Shown here: positions 57,443 to 64,000 of the stretch, one piece after another
Layout of the letters: each line of letters opens with the position of its first letter
Numbering within the stretch: the stretch's first letter is position 1
Assembly (NCBI RefSeq): GCF_030704305.1
Contig: NZ_CP131935.1
Location: 434,001 to 498,000 of the forward strand
DNA length: 64,000 nt
Origin: Massilia sp. R2A-15
GTDB lineage: Bacteria; Pseudomonadota; Gammaproteobacteria; Burkholderiales; Burkholderiaceae_D
Direction: 5' to 3'
The notes under the pieces: model-generated
Seen by the model: the letters and a program-made list of their open reading frames with translations, nothing else
The model's database searches: none
What the model was told of the DNA's origin: nothing
Program-made: the position numbers and the translations under genes

Positions 57443-58408
57443 ATGCTGATCAACTGCGTCGCCTACCAGGAAGGCAAAAAACTCTCCGACATCCCGGTCG
57501 AGGAAATCAGCGATTACCTCGCCAAGCCCGGCACCTTCGTCTGGGTCGCGCTGCGCGATCCCGATCCCGCCGAACTGGCGATCATGCAGGAGGAGTTCAG
57601 CCTGCACGAGCTGGCGGTCGAAGACGCCCAGCGGGGCAACCAGCGCCCCAAGGTCGAGGAGTACGGCGACTCGCTGTTTGCCGTGATGCAGACGGTCGAA
57701 CTTTCCGAAGGCAAGATGGTGGTGGGCGAAGTGGACGTGTTCGTCGGCCCCAACTACGTGCTGTCCTCGCGCCGCAACGCGACGCAGGGCTTCCTGGGCG
57801 TGCGCGCGCGCGCCGAACGTGAGCCGCACCTGCTGGCGCAAGGCTCGGCCTTCGTGCTGTATGCGCTGATGGACGCGGTGGTGGACCGCTACTTCCCGGT
57901 GGTGGACATGCTCGAATCGGAATTGGAGACCATCGAGGACCGCATCTTCATCCGCGGCTCGCAGCGCGCCAACATCGAGCGCCTGTATGAACTCAAGGCC
58001 AAGGTGCTGACCCTGCGCCACGCCGTGATGCCGCTGATGGAAGGCGTGGGCAAGCTGTATGGAGGGCGCGTGCCGGCCATCTGCATCGACACCCAGGAAT
58101 ACTTCCGCGACGTGCACGATCACCTGTACCGCATCGCCGCCACGCTCGACACCATCCGCGACACCATCAGCACCGCGATCCAGGTCAACCTGTCGATGGT
58201 GGCGATTGACGAAAGTGAAGTCAACAAGCGGCTGGCCGCATGGGCCGCAATCTTCGCCGTGTTCACCGCCTTCGCCGGCATCTGGGGCATGAATTTCAAG
58301 TTCATGCCGGAGCTCGAATGGCACTACGGCTATGCGGTCGCGCTGGCCATGATGTTCGGCGTGTGCGGCTACCTGTACTGGCGCTTCAGGCGCTCCGGCT
58401 GGCTCTAG
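57443..58408 (+). CDS. corA: Magnesium/cobalt transporter CorA
   Basis: 321 residues. The large cytoplasmic N-terminal domain (residues 1-250) is followed by two C-terminal membrane spans with the signature GMN (GIWGMNFKFMPEL) between them. ATG 57443 (MLINCVAYQEGKKL) is the conserved start. Mediates Mg2+ or Co2+/Ni2+ uptake. Confidence 0.92.
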   Translation: MLINCVAYQEGKKLSDIPVEEISDYLAKPGTFVWVALRDPDPAELAIMQEEFSLHELAVEDAQRGNQRPKVEEYGDSLFAVMQTVELSEGKMVVGEVDVFVGPNYVLSSRRNATQGFLGVRARAEREPHLLAQGSAFVLYALMDAVVDRYFPVVDMLESELETIEDRIFIRGSQRANIERLYELKAKVLTLRHAVMPLMEGVGKLYGGRVPAICIDTQEYFRDVHDHLYRIAATLDTIRDTISTAIQVNLSMVAIDESEVNKRLAAWAAIFAVFTAFAGIWGMNFKFMPELEWHYGYAVALAMMFGVCGYLYWRFRRSGWL

Positions 58409-58426
58409 CCGCACGCCGCCCCGAAT

Positions 58427-58464
58427 AAAAAAACGCCCGGGAACTCGCGCTCCCGGGCGTTTTT
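58427..58464. terminator. Bidirectional terminator between corA and the TonB receptor gene
   Basis: AAAAAAACGCCCGGGA and TCCCGGGCGTTTTT form a strong GC stem with A-run on one side and T-run on the other, so it can terminate both converging transcripts. Confidence 0.92.
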
Positions 58465-58479
58465 GCGTGGCGCTACAGC

Positions 58480-61179
58480 TTAGAAGCTATAGGCGGCGCG
58501 CAGGTAGAACGTGCGGCCCGTCGGATCCGTGTAGCGAGGATCGTAGCCGGCCTGGAAGGTCGACGTCTGATAGCTCAGCGGCGGATTGCGGTCGAACATG
58601 TTCTTCATGCCGCCCGTCAGGGTCAGGCCCTTCATGACCTGGTACGACAGGTAGCCGTCAAACGTGGTGTAGGAAGGCACCGTGTTGGTCGGGGTCTGGT
58701 CGATGTAGCCCGACTTGTAGTGAGCGGCCAGGCCGCCACCGAAGCTGCCGCGGCTCCAGTTCAGGTTGAGGTTGTCCTGCCAGCGGAACACCGGGCTCGA
58801 ACCCGAGTACACGCCCACGTTCTGATGGAACACATCGCCGACGAAGTTCTGGTACTCGTACTTGTTGACGAAGGTGTCGTTCATCGTGAAGTTGAACGTG
58901 CCGTAGTCGGCGGTGCGCAGGCGGTACGTGGCGCTCAGGTCGACACCGTTGGTGTTGGTGTTGCCCAGGTTTTGCGTACGCAGGTCGAGGTAGCCGCAGG
59001 TGGCCGGGTTAGGGCACTGCGAACCGTCGGTGGCCAGGTCGCCGGCCGCGTTGCGGTGGTAGTACGACGCGAAGGTGACCGGATCGCTGATGATGTCGTT
59101 GTCCGACAGCGAGCTGATGGCGTGCTTCATGCGAATCGCCCACAGGTCCACGCCCAGCGTCAGGTTGTTGACCGGCTCGAACACCACGCCCAGGGTCGCG
59201 TTCTGCGCCTTTTCCGGGTTCAGGTTCTTGTTTCCGCCGGTCAGGACCTGGAACTGCTGCTTGCAGTTCGCCGCGCTCGACTTGCCCGTGATCGCGTTCT
59301 TGCCGTCAGGGCAGTTCACCGGATCGCTGATGGTATCGGCCGAGTTGGTGTACGCCTGGGCCGAGTTGATTTCATACAGCGACGGGGCGCGGAAACCGGT
59401 CGAGTAGGAGCCGCGCACCAGCACGGTCTTCGACGGCTGGTAGCGGAAGCTGAACTTCGGATTGGTGCTGCTGCCGAAGTCGCTGTACTTGTCGTAGCGG
59501 ACCGATGCCGTCACGTCCAGCTCCTTGATGATCGGGACGTTCAACTCGGCATAGGCGGCGTAGACGTTGCGCGAGCCCTCGTTGTGCGTCAGCGGATCGA
59601 CGCCGGTGCTGGCCACCACTTTTTCCGCGTACTCGGTATTGGCGGTGTTCAGGAAGCTTTCGCGTTCGGCTTGCGCGCCGACGGCCAGGGCGGCGCCGCG
59701 GCCGGCGCCGAACCAGTCGGCCAGCTCGCGGCTGGCGCGGAAGTCCGCGGTCTTGGTCGTGCCTTTGGCGGTCTGCAAGGTGCCGTTCAGCGCGGCGCTG
59801 GCGATCAGGGCGTCGCCGGCGCTGTCCTGCGGTCCGAACGGGTTGATGACGCCGTTGAGCACGCCGGCGGTGATGATCTCGCCGTTGCTGTAGCCCTTGA
59901 GGTTTTCCTGCACCTTGTTCTCGTTGTAGCTGAGGGCGCCTTCATAGTCCCAGCCGGCCATCGCGCCGGACAGCGACACCACCAGGCGCTGCTGCTTGTT
60001 GGTGTTGTCGTCCGAGCGTGGCCCGTTCGGCAGGTCGCGCCATTTCAGGTGGATGTAGCCTGGCTTGAGGCCGTCCGTGAAGGCTTCGGAGCCGTCCGAG
60101 AACGCCGGGTTCAGCGCCGGGTTGGTCGGGTAGAACGGGTTCGGCGAACCGTCGAGGCGGGTGCGGTTCTGGAACAGGCCGCCGTAAGGCACCGGTGCGA
60201 TCGCGCTTTGCACCTTGCTCTGGCTGTTCAGGTATTCGATGCCCAGCTGATGCTCGGGATTGAGCTTGATGGTGGCCTTGATCAGGCCGGTGGTGCGCTC
60301 GCTTTTCGGGATGTAGTCCACGAAGCTCGACGTGGTCATCTTGCAGCTGGTACCGTCGCCGCCCGGGATCAGGTCGGTGCCATCGACGCAGCTTGGCGCG
60401 GCCGGGTTGTAGCTGGCGCCGTCCTGGTAGTAGTTTGCCGGGCTGGTGGAGGCCGACAGGCCGCCGGCGTAGCGCGTGTTGTACGGACGCTGGGTGCCGC
60501 CGATGCGGTGCTGCTGCTGGTGGTCCACCATGGCGAACACGTTGTAGCCGTCCGACGCCAGGTCGCCGAAGCCGAAGCCGGCGTTGATGTTGTCGGAGAA
60601 GCCGCCCGGATGCTTCGGCGACTCGGCGCCGAGGGTGATGGTGCCGCCCTTGAAGTCCTTGCGGGTGATGAAGTTGATCACGCCGCCGACCGCGTCCGAG
60701 CCGTACAGCGAGGAGGCGCCGTCGCGCAGCACTTCGACGCGCTCGAGCGCGGCGAATGGAATCATGTTCAGGTCGGGCGCCGAGCTGTCGAGCGCGTTGT
60801 TGGCCAGGCGGCGGCCGTTCAGCAGGACCAGGGTCTTGTTGGCGCCGATGCCGCGCAGGTCGGCGAACGAGGCGCCGCCGGTGCTCGAGCCGACCACCTG
60901 GCTGGTGCCGGTGGACGCCTGCGACGCGGACAGGTTGGCCATCACCTGTTCGATCGTGGTGATGCCCTGCTTCTTCAGGTCGTCCATCTTCAGCACGGTC
61001 ACCGGGACCGCGGTCTCGGCGTCGATGCGCTTGATGGCCGAGCCGGTAATTTCAACCCGCTGGATCGGGGCGGTCGCGTCCTGCGCCAGTGCGCCTTGGG
61101 CGGCAAGGCCCAGGCCGACGGCCACGCCGCCCGAAAACATCAGGCGCAACGAGCGGGACAACACGGTTTCCATCATCAT
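58480..61179 (-). CDS. TonB-dependent outer-membrane receptor (ITGSxIKR plug type)
   Basis: 899 residues. Signal peptide, then plug domain (VEITGSAIKRIDAETAVPV, IGANKTLVLLNGRRLA, ERVEVLRDGASSLYGSDAVGGVINFIT). The barrel region is long, and the C-terminal strand reads FYLRAAYSF with a terminal Phe. Homologues of this class are often induced by plant polymers or unknown ligands in Oxalobacteraceae/Xanthomonadaceae; the ligand cannot be read. Three successive ATG codons begin the gene; AAGGAG lies five bases before the first (61179). Confidence 0.92.
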   Translation of the reverse strand: MMMETVLSRSLRLMFSGGVAVGLGLAAQGALAQDATAPIQRVEITGSAIKRIDAETAVPVTVLKMDDLKKQGITTIEQVMANLSASQASTGTSQVVGSSTGGASFADLRGIGANKTLVLLNGRRLANNALDSSAPDLNMIPFAALERVEVLRDGASSLYGSDAVGGVINFITRKDFKGGTITLGAESPKHPGGFSDNINAGFGFGDLASDGYNVFAMVDHQQQHRIGGTQRPYNTRYAGGLSASTSPANYYQDGASYNPAAPSCVDGTDLIPGGDGTSCKMTTSSFVDYIPKSERTTGLIKATIKLNPEHQLGIEYLNSQSKVQSAIAPVPYGGLFQNRTRLDGSPNPFYPTNPALNPAFSDGSEAFTDGLKPGYIHLKWRDLPNGPRSDDNTNKQQRLVVSLSGAMAGWDYEGALSYNENKVQENLKGYSNGEIITAGVLNGVINPFGPQDSAGDALIASAALNGTLQTAKGTTKTADFRASRELADWFGAGRGAALAVGAQAERESFLNTANTEYAEKVVASTGVDPLTHNEGSRNVYAAYAELNVPIIKELDVTASVRYDKYSDFGSSTNPKFSFRYQPSKTVLVRGSYSTGFRAPSLYEINSAQAYTNSADTISDPVNCPDGKNAITGKSSAANCKQQFQVLTGGNKNLNPEKAQNATLGVVFEPVNNLTLGVDLWAIRMKHAISSLSDNDIISDPVTFASYYHRNAAGDLATDGSQCPNPATCGYLDLRTQNLGNTNTNGVDLSATYRLRTADYGTFNFTMNDTFVNKYEYQNFVGDVFHQNVGVYSGSSPVFRWQDNLNLNWSRGSFGGGLAAHYKSGYIDQTPTNTVPSYTTFDGYLSYQVMKGLTLTGGMKNMFDRNPPLSYQTSTFQAGYDPRYTDPTGRTFYLRAAYSF

Positions 61180-61720
61180 TACTACTCCTTGTGAGTGTGC
61201 TTGGCGACGGCGCGAGGGTAGGGCGCCGCGGCCGGATCGTGCCTATGAAAAATCCGGATGGGGCATGATTGAGTTGCGATGTCCGAGCGTCAATCCTTAC
61301 ACGGCGGTATGTACGCCGCGCTGCAACAAAATGTTTCGATACAGGACAGGGCTTGACAGGCGGGGGAGCCGCTGCGGCTGCTGGGCGCAGAGGCCGTGGA
61401 AAGCTTGCGGAAAGATTGTTCCGAAAGAAAATTGGGTAAACCGTTTTACAAGATTTACACTACGTTACATTGGGACGAATGTATGTACGTGTGCAAAATC
61501 AGACTGTGCGGCGCGGCATTAAAACCACAGCCACCCCCGATTTTCGTGCTTTTTTGTATTGACGATCACGCAATCTTGTTGACAGGTAAATTTCCTCATG
61601 GTGTGATGAAGTGGTTCGACTTGTATAGGCCACTTGGTCCATGCAGTCGGATCACGCGCACCGTCAGGGGCTGCAGAACCTTGAGGTGTCGTTTTCGCGG
61701 TCAACTTCAAGGGAGCATCC
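61180..61720. other. Long divergent promoter region between two TonB receptor genes
   Basis: 541 bases without a credible gene. The right half (about 61420-61640) is clearly more AT-rich, with TTGACA at 61580 and several AT-rich blocks, and probably contains the promoters. No known binding-site consensus was identified. Confidence 0.5.
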
Positions 61721-64000
61721 ATGTTTTTCAAGAAAACCGTCCTCGTCCGCGCGCTGGCGATCGCCTTCGGCGCCGCGGCGTTGACATCCATTTCCATGCC
61801 CGCGGCCATGGCGCAGTCGAACACCACCGGCACCATCTTCGGCAAGGTCGATGCGCCGCCCGGCGCCACCGTGGTCATCGAAAACACCGCGACGGGCTTT
61901 CGCCGCGTCCTCACCCCTGACGCGGGCGGGCGCTACAACGCCTTGTCGCTGCCGGTCGGCGACTACAAGGTGTCGCTGATGCGCAATGGCGCGGTCGAGC
62001 GCTCGGAAGACGCCTCGGTCGGCATCGGCGCCGGCGTCGATGTCAGCTTCGCGGCGCTGTCGGTGGTCCAGGTGCGCGGCACCCGCAACCGCATCGACGT
62101 GACGAACACCAACCAGGGCGCGACCTTCACCGCGCGCGAACTGGCCAAGCTGCCGATCCCGCCGACCGTCGGCGCCGTGATCCAGCTGGCGCCGGGCACC
62201 GTCAAGGGCGACCCGGGCTACGGCGGCTCCGGCGCGCCGAGTTTCGGCGGCGCCTCCGGTTCCGAGAATGCCTACTACATCAACGGTTTCCCTGTCACCA
62301 ATCCGCTGACCCAGACGGGCTTCTCGACGCTGCCTTTCTTTGCCATCGCGCAGGCCCAGATCCTCACCGGCGGCTACGGCGCCGAATTCGGCCGCTCGAC
62401 CGGCGGCGTGGTCAACATCACCTCCAAGCGCGGCACCAACCGCTGGGAAGCGGGCGTGGCCGCCGAATACGAGCCAGGTTCGCTGGCGGCGCGCTCGCGC
62501 AACATCGTCTATCCGGTCACCGGCTCCCCGCGCGACGGCACCGTGCGCCAGTACCTGCATGACGACCGCCAGGACCGCACCATGGGCAGCGCCTACCTGG
62601 CCGGCCCGCTGATCAAGGACAAGCTGTTCGCCTTCCTGACGCTCGAGCAGACCCGCACCACGTCCGAAGGCGTGACCTCGGTCAGCACCGACCCGGCCGC
62701 CGCCACCGCCGGATGGGAAAACCGCACCCTGAAGCAGCCGCGCGCCTTGCTGAAACTGGACTGGAACATCACCGACGACCATCGCCTCGAATACACGATG
62801 GTGCGCGACCGGCCGGAAGACCATCGCCGCTATTACGGCTACGACTACGCGACCCACACCCACAACAACGTGCTGGGCGCCGAAACGATCTACAAGAGCT
62901 ACGGCCCGGTGCCGATCGCGGCAACCACCGGCGGCGACCTCGATATCCTGAAGTACACGGGCAACCTGCGCGACGACCTGACCGTCACCGCGCTGGTCGG
63001 CCGCACCAAGGTCAACCGCCAGCAGAACCAGGTTGGCTACGATCCGAGCTTCCCGCTGATCAACGTGGCCGACGGCGCGCCGGGCATCGACTACGTGTCG
63101 AAACAGCCGTTCACCGACGATGCCTTCGCTCCCGGCTCGCGCAACAAGTCCTCCGGCTACCGCCTCGACCTCGAGTACAAGCTCAACGCCTCCCACACCG
63201 TGCGCGCGGGCCTGGACAACATGAAGCTCGATTCGTATTCCGGCACGCTGACCTCGGGCGGCATCGAGTGGGACTACAGCTCCGACCCGTGCGGCGCCGC
63301 GATCTCCGGCGTGCCCGGCGTGGTCATGGCCCCGACCAACCTCAAGTCGGCCGACGGCTCGACCTGCTACTCGGTGTCCTCGTTCAAGTTCAAGGCGGTC
63401 AATCCGGCGCGCGTGGACCAGGGCGCGCAGTACATCGAAGACCGCTGGCAGGTCACCAAGGACGTGCTGGCCGTGATCGGCTTGCGTAACGAATCGTTCA
63501 AGAACTACAACGAGGAGGGCAAGGCCTTCATCAGCCAGACCCGCCAGATCGAACCGCGCCTGGCCATCAGCTGGGACGTCAACGGCGACTCCTCGACCAA
63601 GGTGTTCGGCAATGCCGGCCGCTACCACCTGCAGATGCCGGCCAACGTCTCGATCCGCTCCGGCGGCGCCTCGACCTACCTGCAGCAGTTCTTCTCGTAC
63701 ACCGGCGTCGATCCGGCGACGGGCGCGCCGACCGGCACCGTCGCGCTGACCCCGGTGTTCTCGCCCGACGGCGAAACCGGCAACCCGAAAGACCTGAACT
63801 ACGTGGCGGCCAAGGGCCTGAAGTCGCACTACCAGGATGAGATCTCGTTCGGCTTCGAGAAGGCGCTGTCGAAGCAGCTCAACGTGGGCGCGAAATTCAC
63901 CTACCGTGACCTGAAGAGCACGCTGGAAGACTGGTGCGATCCGCGGCCGTTCCACAAGTGGGCCGCCGACCACGGCGTCGGCACCGACAAGCTCGACGGC
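61721..64000 (+). CDS. TonB-dependent Oar-like receptor with N-terminal carboxypeptidase-regulatory-like domain (3' end outside window)
   Basis: At least 760 residues, open to the window edge. Signal peptide (KKTVLVRALAIAFGAAALTS...MAAMAQ). Residues about 33-110 are a carboxypeptidase-regulatory-like (CarboxypepD_reg) Ig-type domain (GTIFGKVDAPPGATVVIENTATG, GGRYNALSLPVGDYKVSL), then a plug with ENAYYINGFPVTNPLTQTG and GYGAEFGRSTGGVVNI. The barrel follows. GGGAGC precedes ATG 61721. Oar-like receptors in other bacteria aid protein export or bind large ligands; here the ligand is unknown. Divergent from the receptor at 58480. Confidence 0.9.
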   Translation, partial: MFFKKTVLVRALAIAFGAAALTSISMPAAMAQSNTTGTIFGKVDAPPGATVVIENTATGFRRVLTPDAGGRYNALSLPVGDYKVSLMRNGAVERSEDASVGIGAGVDVSFAALSVVQVRGTRNRIDVTNTNQGATFTARELAKLPIPPTVGAVIQLAPGTVKGDPGYGGSGAPSFGGASGSENAYYINGFPVTNPLTQTGFSTLPFFAIAQAQILTGGYGAEFGRSTGGVVNITSKRGTNRWEAGVAAEYEPGSLAARSRNIVYPVTGSPRDGTVRQYLHDDRQDRTMGSAYLAGPLIKDKLFAFLTLEQTRTTSEGVTSVSTDPAAATAGWENRTLKQPRALLKLDWNITDDHRLEYTMVRDRPEDHRRYYGYDYATHTHNNVLGAETIYKSYGPVPIAATTGGDLDILKYTGNLRDDLTVTALVGRTKVNRQQNQVGYDPSFPLINVADGAPGIDYVSKQPFTDDAFAPGSRNKSSGYRLDLEYKLNASHTVRAGLDNMKLDSYSGTLTSGGIEWDYSSDPCGAAISGVPGVVMAPTNLKSADGSTCYSVSSFKFKAVNPARVDQGAQYIEDRWQVTKDVLAVIGLRNESFKNYNEEGKAFISQTRQIEPRLAISWDVNGDSSTKVFGNAGRYHLQMPANVSIRSGGASTYLQQFFSYTGVDPATGAPTGTVALTPVFSPDGETGNPKDLNYVAAKGLKSHYQDEISFGFEKALSKQLNVGAKFTYRDLKSTLEDWCDPRPFHKWAADHGVGTDKLDG

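Overview
The window is a GC-rich chromosomal segment that looks betaproteobacterial, most likely Oxalobacteraceae (Massilia/Duganella/Janthinobacterium-like). I infer this from gene content and order: nth next to a soluble RsxB, an intracellular PHB depolymerase, a PHA-granule-type small protein, glnA-ntrB-ntrC, rplU-rpmA-obgE-proB, many TonB receptors, and a dispersed GGGGTCAGGTCC-type palindrome. No rRNA is present; one tRNA (Pro, CGG) is. Both ends cut genes: preT at the left, an Oar-like TonB receptor at the right. Identification is by reading the sequence only; no database was searched.

Layout. 1-8201 (+): reductive pyrimidine catabolism (preT, preA, NCS1 permease, hydA, carbamoylase), then a zinc alcohol dehydrogenase with its own NtrC-box/sigma54-type promoter. 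8240-13602: purine (urate/allantoate) catabolism, with a UraD-AllC fusion and a LysR regulator on the minus strand, and puuD plus an M20 hydrolase on the plus strand. 13714-16624 (-): S9 peptidase and a pair of tiny genes. 16778-21913 (+): a probably Fur-controlled iron cluster (TonB siderophore receptor, alpha-hydroxy-acid oxidase, PiuC, PepSY protein, cytochrome b561). 21938-23230: an IS481-family element inserted into a copy of the palindromic repeat with a 5-bp target duplication. 23275-25782: a more AT-rich accessory patch (MepA-like endopeptidase, ASCH protein, coiled-coil membrane protein) ending at the 3' end of tRNA-Pro. 25905-34923: conserved core genes (ispB, rplU, rpmA, obgE, proB, nth, rsxB) around a bacteriophytochrome GGDEF-EAL protein. 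35047-42188: PHB depolymerase, ferredoxin reductase and ferredoxin, an HETGH metalloprotease, a CitM/Nha-type transporter, and small PHA/acyl-CoA/FKBP proteins. 42344-46553: a two-gene unit of small membrane proteins, then a tightly coupled four-gene operon (beta-propeller, polysaccharide deacetylase-like, sterol-desaturase family, EI24). 46884-51854: a large divergent penicillin-binding protein and a TAXI-type binding protein. 51851-57294: rhodanese, glnA with two NtrC boxes and a sigma54 promoter, a DUF4124 protein, ntrB, ntrC. 57443-64000: corA and two divergent TonB receptors.

Functional theme. Much of the window concerns nitrogen scavenging: pyrimidine and purine ring degradation release ammonia and urea-type nitrogen, glutamine synthetase assimilates ammonia, and NtrB/NtrC sense nitrogen status. 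The same NtrC-box/sigma54 geometry appears upstream of glnA and upstream of the alcohol dehydrogenase that follows the pyrimidine operon, which ties the two ends of the window together.

The most interesting leads are the NtrC-type promoter at the dehydrogenase gene, whose box lies in a terminator-like palindrome; the UraD-AllC fusion; the BIME-like oriented repeat family and its interruption by the IS; the tiny 88/35-codon gene pair; the coupled envelope operon with an altered deacetylase motif; and the penicillin-binding protein with altered transglycosylase motifs.
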